A stretch of 64,000 nt of DNA from DATBLE01 sp963734065 (GTDB lineage: Bacteria > Actinomycetota > Thermoleophilia > Gaiellales > Gaiellaceae). The notes beneath the pieces are model-generated. The model saw nothing but the letters and a program-made list of their open reading frames with translations, made no database searches and had not been told where the DNA came from. Shown piece after piece: positions 28,085-36,005 of the stretch; the stretch's first letter is position 1; every line of letters begins with the position of its first letter. Made by a program: the position numbers and the translations under genes. The stretch spans positions 434,001 to 498,000 of the forward strand of contig CAVTFN010000005.1 of NCBI GenBank assembly GCA_963734065.1, written 5' to 3'.

Positions 28085-28939
28085 CTATCTCGGGCCGGAT
28101 ACCTCCCGGCCGTAGCGCACGGCCCGCGTTGCCGCACGGTGGTCGACGCCCTGGTCGAGCAGCTGCTGACGCTCCTCGCTCTCGCGCGCCCAGCGCAGGA
28201 ACAGCCACGCCAGCGCGCCGAGCGTGACCAGCGACCCTTCCAGCATCATCACCCCGCCGGCGATGCCCTGGTCGGCGTGCGCGGAGATCCCCCACCGCTC
28301 GACCGGGTGCTCGTACGCGGTGTAGAAGACGCCGCCCGACCAGACGAAGATGTTGCCGAGGATCGTCTCGACCACCCGGACGGAGGCGATGTAGCCGAGC
28401 TTCATGCCCGTGCCGAACCACTCCGGCCCGGGCAGCACTTCGACCACCGGCGCCCACATCAACGCGCCGCAGGCGAAGAAGAGCAGGTGCTGGGCGGCGT
28501 GGATCCCCGAGTGGTGGAGCGCACCCTGGTAGGCAACCGGCAGGTGCCAGAGCAGGAGGTTGGCCGCCCAGATCGGGAAGGCGACGTAGGGCAGCGTGAG
28601 GAACCGCAGGCGCATCACCGCCGGCAGCGCGAGCACCGGCCTGAGCAGCGGCCCGGTCAGCCCGGCGACGAAGCAGAGCGGCGCGAGGTCGCCGAGCAGG
28701 ATGTGCTGGATCATGTGGACGAAGAAGAACTGCCGCTCGCCGAGCGCGTGGATCGGCGACGCGACGGCGAGGAACGCGAGGATCAGCCCGAGGCCGAAGA
28801 CCAGACGCCGCCAGAGCTCGACTGGCGTGCCGCGGCTCGCGAGCGTCGCCGCGCGGCGGTAGTAGAGGAAGCCGGAGGCTGCGATCAGCAGGAACGCCGC
28901 GGGATCGAACGTCCAGCTGGTCAGGGGCGACGGGCCCAC
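28085..28939 (-). CDS. ctaG: Cytochrome c oxidase assembly protein, CtaG/CaaG family
   Basis: This membrane protein of 284 residues has about seven helices of the caa3-type CtaG family, needed for copper-dependent maturation of cytochrome c oxidase in Gram-positive bacteria. Conserved features are FFVHMIQHILLGDLAPLCF, LLLWHLPVAYQGALHHSGIHAAQH in parts, and YTAYEHPVERWGISAHADQGIAGG in parts, with several membrane-facing His residues. The GTG has TACACT (28946-28951) 6 nt upstream. It is divergent from purM. The oxidase genes are not in the window. Confidence 0.88.
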   Translation of the reverse strand: MGPSPLTSWTFDPAAFLLIAASGFLYYRRAATLASRGTPVELWRRLVFGLGLILAFLAVASPIHALGERQFFFVHMIQHILLGDLAPLCFVAGLTGPLLRPVLALPAVMRLRFLTLPYVAFPIWAANLLLWHLPVAYQGALHHSGIHAAQHLLFFACGALMWAPVVEVLPGPEWFGTGMKLGYIASVRVVETILGNIFVWSGGVFYTAYEHPVERWGISAHADQGIAGGVMMLEGSLVTLGALAWLFLRWARESEERQQLLDQGVDHRAATRAVRYGREVSGPR

Positions 28940-28967
28940 GAGGTCAGTGTAGGGCCGCCTCCCGGCC

Positions 28968-28973
28968 TAGACT
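28968..28973 (+). promoter_or_regulatory. Candidate -10 box of purM-purN-purH
   Basis: TAGACT lies 7 nt before the purM GTG with no Shine-Dalgarno, consistent with a leaderless operon transcript. The opposing ctaG box (TACACT, 28946-28951) is only 16 nt away, so the two divergent promoters share a very short control region. Confidence 0.5.
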
Positions 28974-28980
28974 CGCACCA

Positions 28981-29880
28981 GTGGGCACGGAGCCGACCTA
29001 CGAGGCGGCGGGAGTCTCGCTCGCGACCGCCGGAGCGGTGGTCGAGCGGTTGCGGGCGGCGGTCGAGTCGACCGGAGCTTCGGGGTTCGGTGCGTTCGCC
29101 GGCCTGTACCCGCTCGACGACCGGCGGCTGCTGGCGGCCTCGATGGACTCGATCGGGACGAAGCCGATGGTCGCGCGGGAGCGCGGGCTGCTGCGCAACT
29201 GCGGCGCCGACATGGCCGCGCACTGCATCAACGACGTGGCGACGACGGGCGCTGTCCCGCTGTTCCTTCTCGACTATGTCGCCGCGAACCGGCTCGAGCT
29301 CGAGCAGGTGGCGGAGCTGGTCGAGGGCGCGGCCGAGGTCTGCCGGGCGGCCGGGTGCGCGCTGATCGGCGGCGAGACGGCGGAGATGCCGGGCGTCTAC
29401 CGGGAGGGCGAGCTCGACTTCGCCGCCACCTGCGTCGGGCTCGTCGATCGCGCCGACGTGATCGACGGGTCGCGGGTGGAACGCGGCGACGTCGTCGTCG
29501 GCTTCCCCTCCGCGGGCGTGCACGCGAACGGGTTCTCGCTCGTCCGCCGGGTGCTCGAGGTGGAGGACTACGACGGCGCCGATCTGCTCGCGCCGACCCC
29601 CCTGTACCTCGACGACGTCCGCGCGTTGCGGCGCGAAACCGACGTCCACGCGCTCGCGCACGTGACCGGCGGCGGGATCGAGGGAAACCTCTCGCGGGTG
29701 CTGCCGGACGGGCTGCACGCCGAGATCGACTGGTCTTCGTGGGAGCGGTCGCCGGTGTTCGAGTGGCTTGCGCGGCACGTGGACGAGGACGAGCTGCGCC
29801 GCGTGTTCAACCTGGGGATCGGCTACTGCGCGGTCGTGCCGGAGGCGGCGGGGCGGCAGGTGATCGGGCGCATCGCGTGA
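28981..29880 (+). CDS. purM: Phosphoribosylformylglycinamidine cyclo-ligase (AIR synthetase) PurM
   Basis: PurM closes the imidazole ring of FGAM with ATP to give AIR. The 299-residue protein shows the AIRS motifs SMDSIGTKPMVARERG, HCINDVATTGAVPLFLLDY, GGETAEMPGVY and HVTGGGIEGNLSRVLPDG. It is about 40 residues shorter than usual: the N-terminus starts close to the YEAAGVSL helix and the C-terminal segment after EAAGRQVIGRIA is trimmed. The GTG follows TAGACT by 7 nt. The stop overlaps purN as GTGA. Confidence 0.95.
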   Translation: MGTEPTYEAAGVSLATAGAVVERLRAAVESTGASGFGAFAGLYPLDDRRLLAASMDSIGTKPMVARERGLLRNCGADMAAHCINDVATTGAVPLFLLDYVAANRLELEQVAELVEGAAEVCRAAGCALIGGETAEMPGVYREGELDFAATCVGLVDRADVIDGSRVERGDVVVGFPSAGVHANGFSLVRRVLEVEDYDGADLLAPTPLYLDDVRALRRETDVHALAHVTGGGIEGNLSRVLPDGLHAEIDWSSWERSPVFEWLARHVDEDELRRVFNLGIGYCAVVPEAAGRQVIGRIA

Positions 29881-30425
29881 TCGGCATCCTTGCGTCCGGC
29901 GAAGGGACGAACCTGCAGGCGCTGATCGACGCGGGGTTGCCGATCGTCGCGGTGGCGTCGAACCGCGCCGAGGCGACGGCACTCGAGCGTGCGCGAGCAG
30001 CCGGGATCCCCTCGGCCGTGTTCGCGCTGCCCCAGAGCAGTGACAGGCTTAAGCCTGTCACTGCAGTTCGACGCGACCTGGCGATGGCCGACTGGTTGGA
30101 CGACCGCGGCGTCCGGCTCGTCGTGCTCGCGGGATACATGCAGCTGCTGACGCCGGCGTTCCTCGAGCGCTTCGATCCGATCGTCAACGTCCATCCCTCC
30201 CTGCTGCCCGCCTTTCCGGGGCTGCGGGCGATCGAGCGTGCCGTCGAGGCGGGCGTCCCCGAGACGGGCGTGACCGTGCACCTGGTCGACGAGGGGATCG
30301 ACACAGGCCCGGTGCTCCGGCAGGAGCCGGTGCCGGTCGAGCCGCGGGCGACGCTGGTCGAGCGGATCCACGCGGTCGAGCACCGGCTGCTGCCAGAGGT
30401 GGTGAGAGAGCTCTGCGCGCGCTGA
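29877..30425 (+). CDS. purN: Phosphoribosylglycinamide formyltransferase PurN, with palindromic element inside the frame
   Basis: PurN transfers formyl from 10-formyl-THF to GAR. The 182-residue protein has the expected IGILASGEGTNLQALID start, the active-site NVHPSLLPAFPG and VHLVDEGIDTGP regions, and a full C-terminus. Between GIPSAVFALPQ and RRDLAMADWL the residues SSDRLKPVTAV are encoded by a perfect 28-bp palindrome (30037-30064), a copy of the element at 53915. The insertion keeps the frame and falls in a variable surface loop. The GTG start overlaps purM; the end overlaps purH. Confidence 0.95.
   Translation: MIGILASGEGTNLQALIDAGLPIVAVASNRAEATALERARAAGIPSAVFALPQSSDRLKPVTAVRRDLAMADWLDDRGVRLVVLAGYMQLLTPAFLERFDPIVNVHPSLLPAFPGLRAIERAVEAGVPETGVTVHLVDEGIDTGPVLRQEPVPVEPRATLVERIHAVEHRLLPEVVRELCAR
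30037..30064. repeat. Perfect 28-bp palindrome inside purN
   Basis: GCAGTGACAGGCTT followed by its exact reverse complement AAGCCTGTCACTGC. It lies within the purN coding sequence and is read through in frame. A second copy with one changed central base occurs between tRNA-Val and the Fur-family gene (53915-53942). Confidence 0.85.
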
Positions 30426-31945
30426 TCTCCGTGTACGACAAGTCGGGGCTGGAGGGCTTCGCGGGTGGCCTGCACGAGCTCGGGTGGGAGCTGGTGGCGA
30501 GCGGCGGCACGGCAGCGTTCCTCGACGAGCACGGGCTGCCGGTGACGCGGCTGGAGACGCTGACGGGGTTCGCGGAGCTGCTCGGGCACCGCGTGGTCAC
30601 CCTGCACCCGGCGGTGCACGGCGGCATCCTCGCCCGCCGTGACGTGCCCGAGGATCTGGCCGACCTGGAGGCGCACGGGATCGAGCCGTTCGACCTCGTC
30701 GTCGTCAACCTCTACCCGTTCGCCGAGACCTCCGGGCGGCGAGGGGTGAGCGAGGACGAGGTGGTCGAGATGATCGACATCGGCGGCCCCACGCTGCTGC
30801 GTGCGGCGGCGAAGAACTTCCTCCACGTCGGGGTGGTCGCGCGGACGGAGCGCTACGAGCCCGTGCTGGCGGAGCTGCGCGAGGCGGGCGGTCTCTCGGT
30901 GGACACGCGGCGCTCGCTCGCCGGCGAGGCGTTCGCCGTGACCGCTGCGTACGAGTCGGCGATCTCGGCGTGGTTCGGTGATCGGGAGCCGTTCCCGGAG
31001 GCGCTGGTCCCGACGTTCTCGAAGCAACGCGACCTCGCGTACGGCGAGAACCCGCACCAGCGGGCGGCGTACTACGCCGAGGCCGGCGCGCGGCGACACC
31101 TGCTCTCCCGGGTCGAGCAGCGCGGCGGGAAGGAGCTCTCGTACAACAACCTCAACGACCTGTCAGCAGCGCGACGGCTCCTGGAAGAGCTCACGCTGCC
31201 CGCCTGTGTGATCGTCAAGCACGCGAACCCATGCGGGGCGGCGGAGGCGGAGTCGGTCGAGGAAGCGTACGAACGTGCGCTCGGCGCCGACCCCGTGTCG
31301 GCGTACGGCGGAGTCGTCGTCCTGAACCGTCCCGTGTCGGTCGAGCTCGCCGAACGGATCACCGGTCAGTTCGTGGAGGTGCTGTTCGCACCGGGCTACG
31401 AGGAGGACGCGCTCGACGTGCTGCGCCGGAAGGAGAGCATGCGGGTGCTCGACTCCGCCGAGCGGCGGACGGCGTCCGGCCGCGAACGTGACTACCGGCG
31501 CGTGATCGGCGGCCTGCTCGTCCAGGAGCGCGACGACGACACCGAGGGCCGCGAGTCGATGAGCGTCGCCTGCGGCGCTCCGTCGGAGTCGGACTGGGAG
31601 GACCTCCTGTTCGCCTGGCGCGTCTGCAAGCACGTGACGTCGAACGCGATCGTGATCGCGAAAGGCCTGCGGACGATCGGGATCGGCGCCGGGCAGATGT
31701 CACGCGTCGACGCGGTGCGGATCGCCGTCGAGAAGGCGCGCGAGCACGGGCACGACCTCGCGGGCGCCGTTCTCGCCTCCGACGCCTTCTTCCCGTTCCC
31801 GGACGGACCGGCGCTGGCGCTCGAGGCAGGCGTCGGTGCCATCGTCCAGCCGGGTGGCTCGAAGCGCGACGCCGAGGTCGTGACCGCAGTCGAGGCCGCC
31901 GGGGCGACGATGGTCTTCACCGGCCGCCGCCATTTCAGACACTGA
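30413..31945 (+). CDS. purH: Bifunctional AICAR transformylase / IMP cyclohydrolase PurH (probable CTG start)
   Basis: PurH carries out the last two steps to IMP. The N-terminal MGS-like cyclohydrolase domain (about residues 1-195) and C-terminal transformylase domain with the catalytic IVKHANPCG (Lys and His) are complete. The family N-terminus is M-R-A-L-I-S-V-x-D-K; here the frame reads CTG-R-A-L-I-S-V-Y-D-K, so CTG 30413 fits best. The nearest standard start, GTG 30431, would begin at VYDK and trim the first beta strand. The start overlaps the purN end by 13 nt. A palindrome follows the stop at once. Confidence 0.95.
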   Translation: MRALISVYDKSGLEGFAGGLHELGWELVASGGTAAFLDEHGLPVTRLETLTGFAELLGHRVVTLHPAVHGGILARRDVPEDLADLEAHGIEPFDLVVVNLYPFAETSGRRGVSEDEVVEMIDIGGPTLLRAAAKNFLHVGVVARTERYEPVLAELREAGGLSVDTRRSLAGEAFAVTAAYESAISAWFGDREPFPEALVPTFSKQRDLAYGENPHQRAAYYAEAGARRHLLSRVEQRGGKELSYNNLNDLSAARRLLEELTLPACVIVKHANPCGAAEAESVEEAYERALGADPVSAYGGVVVLNRPVSVELAERITGQFVEVLFAPGYEEDALDVLRRKESMRVLDSAERRTASGRERDYRRVIGGLLVQERDDDTEGRESMSVACGAPSESDWEDLLFAWRVCKHVTSNAIVIAKGLRTIGIGAGQMSRVDAVRIAVEKAREHGHDLAGAVLASDAFFPFPDGPALALEAGVGAIVQPGGSKRDAEVVTAVEAAGATMVFTGRRHFRH

Positions 31946-31973
31946 GGGACAGTCCCTTAGGGGCTGTCCCCTC
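31944..31973. repeat. Palindromic element, GGGACAGTCCC family, after purH
   Basis: GAGGGACAGTCCC, centre ttag, GGGCTGTCCCCTC: near-perfect arms with one mismatch. It begins within the purH TGA (31943-31945) and lies 57 nt before a second, perfect copy. It may help end the purM-N-H transcript. Confidence 0.75.
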
Positions 31974-32030
31974 GACAGGACTGATCGGGACACGTCGCTC
32001 CCGCCGAAATGCCTGCAATCCGCGCGGCGA

Positions 32031-32056
32031 GGGACAGTCCCTTAAGGGACTGTCCC
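32031..32056. repeat. Perfect 26-bp palindrome, GGGACAGTCCC family
   Basis: GGGACAGTCCCTT followed by AAGGGACTGTCCC, exact reverse complements. It ends 3 nt before the TAGCGT -10 box (32060-32065) of the threonine dehydratase-like gene, so it occupies that gene's -35 region. Confidence 0.85.
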
Positions 32057-32073
32057 CTGTAGCGTCCGGACGA

Positions 32074-33030
32074 ATGGACGCGCCTACCTTCGACGACGTC
32101 CTCGCTGCCCGCGAGCGGATCTCGCCACACCTGCGAGAAACCGCGCTCAATCGCTACCCCGCCCTCGACGAGCTCGTCGGCGCCGAGACCTGGGTCAAGC
32201 ACGAGAACCACCAGCCGATCGGCGCGTTCAAGGTGCGCGGCGGTGTCAACCTCCTCGCACAGCTCTCTGCCAACGAACGGGCGAGTGGCTTGATCACTGC
32301 GTCGACCGGCAATCACGGGCAGTCGATCGCCTTCGCCGGGCGACTCTTCGGCGTGCGTACCGTGATCTGCGTCCCCGAGGGCGCGAACCCGGTGAAGGTC
32401 GCATCGATCCGCGGCCTCGGCGGCGAGATCGTCGAGCACGGCCGCGACTTCGACGACGCGCGCGAGCACTGCGAGGCGCTCGCGGAGGAGCACGGCTACC
32501 GCTACGTCCACTCGGGCGACGAGCCGCACCTGATCGCCGGCGTTGGTACTCACACGCTGGAGACGCTCGAGCGGCAGCCGGAGCTCGACGTCCTGATCGT
32601 TCCGATCGGCGGGGGGAGCGGCGCAGCCGGCGCCTGCATCGCGGCCGCGGCGATGCGGCCCAGGCTCCGGGTGATCGGGGTCCAGTCCGATGCCGCGCCG
32701 GCCGCCCACCGCTCGTGGCGGGAGGGCGCCGTCGCCGAGGACGAGATGCACACGGCCGCCGAGGGGCTTGCCACCAGGATCGGCTTCGAGCTCCCGCAGC
32801 GGATCCTGCGCGAGCATCTGGACGACTTCGTCCTCGTCTCCGAGGACGAGCTCCGGGCCGCGACCCTTGCGATGCTGGAACGCACCCGCAACCTGATCGA
32901 ACCGGCCGGCGCTGCGCCGCTCGCCGCGGCGCTGAAGCTCGACCTGGCCGGGACGAAGGTCGGCCTGATCGCGAGCGGCGGGAACATGACGCTCGATCAG
33001 CTGCGGGACCTGCTCGCGGCTCCGGCGTAG
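32074..33030 (+). CDS. PLP-dependent threonine/serine dehydratase-like enzyme
   Basis: This 318-residue fold-type II PLP enzyme has the Schiff-base Lys53 in GAFKVRGG, the phosphate-binding glycine loop GGGSGAAGACI, and STGNHGQSIAFAG near residue 78. Relatives deaminate threonine or serine, or racemise serine. It lacks the ACT regulatory domain of biosynthetic IlvA, so a catabolic TdcB-like role is possible. The ATG has TAGCGT at 8 nt. Its stop codon TAG (33028-33030) is the first half of the next gene's -10 box. Confidence 0.85.
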   Translation: MDAPTFDDVLAARERISPHLRETALNRYPALDELVGAETWVKHENHQPIGAFKVRGGVNLLAQLSANERASGLITASTGNHGQSIAFAGRLFGVRTVICVPEGANPVKVASIRGLGGEIVEHGRDFDDAREHCEALAEEHGYRYVHSGDEPHLIAGVGTHTLETLERQPELDVLIVPIGGGSGAAGACIAAAAMRPRLRVIGVQSDAAPAAHRSWREGAVAEDEMHTAAEGLATRIGFELPQRILREHLDDFVLVSEDELRAATLAMLERTRNLIEPAGAAPLAAALKLDLAGTKVGLIASGGNMTLDQLRDLLAAPA

Positions 33031-33040
33031 ACTCCGGCGC

Positions 33041-33928
33041 GTGCCGACCGAGGGCCACATCCCCTACGCCGGGGGCGAGACCTGGTATCGCATCGTCGGC
33101 GACGGCGAGGAGCCCGGCAAGCTGCCCCTCCTCTGCCTGCACGGCGGGCCGGGCGCGCCGCACGACTACCTCGAGCCGCTCGAGCAGCTCGCGACCACCG
33201 GCCGGCGCGTCGTCTTCTACGACCAGATCGGCTGCGGCCGTTCCTGGGTTGAGAAGCCCGCCGACTTCTGGACCGTCGAGCTGTTCGTCGCCGAGGTGCA
33301 GGCCGTCCGCGACGCCCTCGGCCTCGACCGGACGCACCTCTTCGGCTCGTCCTGGGGCGGCATGCTGGCGATGGAGTACGCGCTCACGCAGCCGGCGGGC
33401 CTCGCGAGCCTCGTCCTCTCCTCCTCGCCGGCGAGCATCCCGCTCTGGGAAGAGGAGACCGGCCGGCTGCGCCGCGAGCTCCCGGCCGAGGCCCAGGCCG
33501 TCCTCGACCAGCAGGAGGCGGCCGGCACGCTCGACTCGCCCGAGTACCAGGCGGCGGCGATGGAGTTCTACAAACGCCACGTCTGCCGGGTCGACCCGTT
33601 CCCGGACTTCGTCCAGCGCACCTTCGACGGCCTCGCCGCCCACCCCGACGTGTACCTGACGATGCAGGGCCCGAACGAGTTCGTGATCACCGGCACCCTG
33701 AAGACCTGGGACATCACGGACCGCCTCGGCGAGATCGACGTGCCGACGCTGATCACCGCCGGCGCGCACGACGAGTTCACGCCGCCCCAGGCGAAACACC
33801 TGAACGACGGCATCGAAGGATCCGAGCTCGTCACCTTCGAGAGCTCCTCGCACATGCAGTTCGTCGAGGAGCGCGAGCGCTACCGCGACCTGGCTGCGGC
33901 GTTCCTCGACCGCGTCGAGCAGGGATAG
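33041..33928 (+). CDS. pip: Proline iminopeptidase-like alpha/beta hydrolase (S33 family)
   Basis: This 295-residue enzyme would cleave N-terminal proline from peptides. Visible are the oxyanion motif HGGPG (34-38), FYDQIGCGRSW, the nucleophile elbow GSSWGG near residue 106, the acid in ITAGAHDEFTPP and the His in SSSHMQF. No signal peptide is present, so it is cytosolic. The GTG has TAGACT (33028-33033) 7 nt upstream, overlapping the previous stop codon. Its own stop TAG (33926-33928) starts the -10 of cbs. Other S33 substrates remain possible. Confidence 0.85.
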   Translation: MPTEGHIPYAGGETWYRIVGDGEEPGKLPLLCLHGGPGAPHDYLEPLEQLATTGRRVVFYDQIGCGRSWVEKPADFWTVELFVAEVQAVRDALGLDRTHLFGSSWGGMLAMEYALTQPAGLASLVLSSSPASIPLWEEETGRLRRELPAEAQAVLDQQEAAGTLDSPEYQAAAMEFYKRHVCRVDPFPDFVQRTFDGLAAHPDVYLTMQGPNEFVITGTLKTWDITDRLGEIDVPTLITAGAHDEFTPPQAKHLNDGIEGSELVTFESSSHMQFVEERERYRDLAAAFLDRVEQG

Positions 33929-33939
33929 GCTGGCGCACA

Positions 33940-35322
33940 GTGGCGCGCGAGTTCCCGACGCTGCTCGACCTGATCGGCGGCACGCCGATCGTCCGCCTCC
34001 AGAAGATCGGCCGAGAGCTCGGCTGCACCCTCCTGACGAAGCTCGAGTACCTGAACCCAGGCGGCTCGAACAAGGACCGGATCGCGCTGAGCATGATCGA
34101 CGAGGCCGAGCGCACCGGGAAGCTCCGCCCGGGCGGCACGATCGTCGAGCCGACCTCGGGGAACACCGGCGTCGGGCTGGCGCTCGCCGCCGCGATCAAG
34201 GGCTACAAGATGATCTTCGTCGTCCCCGACAAGGTCGCGCCGGAGAAGATCGCGCTGCTCCGCGCGTTCGGCGCCGACGTCGTCATCTGCCCGACCGCCG
34301 TCGAGCCGGACTCGCCGGAGAGCTACTACCTCGTCTCCGACCGGCTCGCCGAGGAGATCCCCGGCGCCTACAAGCCCGACCAGTACTCGAACGCCGGCAA
34401 CCCCGAGGCGCACTATCGGACGACGGGGCCTGAGATCTGGGATCAGGTGGGCGGCGACCTCGACGTGGTCGTGATCAGCGTCGGCACCGGCGGGTCGATC
34501 ACCGGCACCGCCCGCTACCTGAAGGAGCAGAAGCCCGACCTCGTCGTGGTCGGCGCCGACCCCGAGGGGTCGATCTACTCGGGCGGCCCCGTGCATCCGT
34601 ACCTGGTCGAGGGAATCGGCAAGGACACGTTCCCGGCCACCTTCGACCCGTCGGTGGTGGACGAGTACGTGCAGGTCTCCGACCGCGACACGTTCGTGAC
34701 GACGCGCCGGCTGGCCCGCGAGGAGGGCATCCTCGCCGGCGGCTCGGGCGGGACGTCGGTCTTCGCGATGCTGGAGGCGGCGAGACGCCACGGCCCCGGG
34801 AAGACCTACCTGACGACGATCCCGGACGGCGGCCGCGGCTACCTCTCGAAGATCTACGACGACAACTGGATGCTCGAGCACGGCTTCCTCGAGCGGCACG
34901 GGCCGCCCGACACGGTCGAGCAGGTGCTCGCGTTCAAGCACGCGGAGAACGGCGTGCCCGACCTCGTCACCTGCGAGCCGCACGAAAAGCTCGGTGCGGC
35001 GATCGAGCTCATGCAGCGGTACGGGATCTCGCAGCTGCCGGTCGTCCGGAATGCGCCCGTCGAGAGCCTCGCCGACGTGATCGGGTCCCTGAACGAGCGC
35101 ACCCTGCTCGACCGCGTCTTCCGCAACCCGGATGCGCTCGGGGAGGACGTGGCCGCGGCGATGCAGCCGCCGCTCGGCGCCGTCGACATGCTCGACTCCG
35201 TGGACGAGGTCTTCGCCGACCTGCGCGAGCGCAACCAGGCGGTCGTCGTCGCACGTGACGGCAGGCCGGAGGCGGTGCTCACCCGCTCCGACCTGCTCGA
35301 GTACCTCGCCCACCGGCGCTAG
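33940..35322 (+). CDS. cbs: Cystathionine beta-synthase with C-terminal CBS domain pair
   Basis: This enzyme condenses serine (or O-acetylserine) with homocysteine to cystathionine. The PLP domain (residues 1-about 320) has the Schiff-base lysine in NPGGSNKDR (Lys45), the substrate loop PTSGNTGVG, and SVGTGGSITGTARYL. Two CBS motifs follow (about 335-460). The lysine context reads SNKDR rather than the common SVKDR. With the gamma-type PLP enzyme at 38178 it could run reverse transsulfuration. The GTG has TAGGCT (33926-33931) at 8 nt. The length of 460 matches actinobacterial CBS. Confidence 0.92.
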   Translation: MAREFPTLLDLIGGTPIVRLQKIGRELGCTLLTKLEYLNPGGSNKDRIALSMIDEAERTGKLRPGGTIVEPTSGNTGVGLALAAAIKGYKMIFVVPDKVAPEKIALLRAFGADVVICPTAVEPDSPESYYLVSDRLAEEIPGAYKPDQYSNAGNPEAHYRTTGPEIWDQVGGDLDVVVISVGTGGSITGTARYLKEQKPDLVVVGADPEGSIYSGGPVHPYLVEGIGKDTFPATFDPSVVDEYVQVSDRDTFVTTRRLAREEGILAGGSGGTSVFAMLEAARRHGPGKTYLTTIPDGGRGYLSKIYDDNWMLEHGFLERHGPPDTVEQVLAFKHAENGVPDLVTCEPHEKLGAAIELMQRYGISQLPVVRNAPVESLADVIGSLNERTLLDRVFRNPDALGEDVAAAMQPPLGAVDMLDSVDEVFADLRERNQAVVVARDGRPEAVLTRSDLLEYLAHRR

Positions 35323-35397
35323 GCGCGGTTGCGCGTCGCTGCGCAGCCCGGATGCCCGCCCGGGAAGTCTTCGACCGCTACCGGCGTTCCTGAACGC

Positions 35398-35997
35398 ATG
35401 CGCCTCTACAACTCGCAGCTGTCAGGCAACTGCTGGAAGGTGCGCCAGATCCTCGCCCTGCGCGGGATCGAGTACGAGCGGGTCGAGGTCGACGTCTTCG
35501 ACCGCTCGAACCGGCCCGAGCTCCTCGGTGGCAAGAACCCGGCGCTGCGCGTGCCGACGCTCGAGCTGGACGATGGCGAGCACCTGGCCGAGTCGAACGC
35601 GATCCTCTGGTATTTCGGGGACGGCTCGCCCTACGTGCCGGACGACCCGCTCGAGCGCGCGCGCGTCCTCCAGTGGATGTTCTTCGAGCAGTACGAGGTG
35701 GAGCCGTCGATCGCGGTCGCGCGGTTCTGGATCACGCTGCTCGGCGAGCGCGAGAAGTACGCACAGGAGCTGGAGTCGAAGTTGCGCGCAGGGAGCAAGG
35801 CGCTGGCCGCCGTCGACGGCCACCTGGACGGGCGTGACTGGCTCGTCGGCGACTCGTTCACCGTCGCCGACATCTCGGTCTACGCGTACACGCACCTGGC
35901 CGAGGAGGGCGACTTCGACCTCGAGCAGTATCCGCACGTGCAGTCGTGGCTCGGGCGGGTGGCGGCGGTTCCCGGCTACATCGCGCTCGACGTGTAG
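35398..35997 (+). CDS. Glutathione S-transferase family protein
   Basis: This 199-residue protein has a thioredoxin-like N-terminal domain (RLYNSQLSGNCWKVRQILAL; the cis-Pro region LRVPTLELDD; LAESNAILWYFG) and an all-helical C-terminal domain (DWLVGDSFTVADISVYAYTH). The Ser/Tyr in NSQLSGNC would contact the thiol. Glutathione is rare in actinobacteria, so the real thiol cofactor is open. The ATG at 35398 matches the family start; no strong ribosome site is visible. The 75 nt upstream show nothing recognisable. Confidence 0.85.
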   Translation: MRLYNSQLSGNCWKVRQILALRGIEYERVEVDVFDRSNRPELLGGKNPALRVPTLELDDGEHLAESNAILWYFGDGSPYVPDDPLERARVLQWMFFEQYEVEPSIAVARFWITLLGEREKYAQELESKLRAGSKALAAVDGHLDGRDWLVGDSFTVADISVYAYTHLAEEGDFDLEQYPHVQSWLGRVAAVPGYIALDV

Positions 35998-36005
35998 GCG
36001 GCGGC

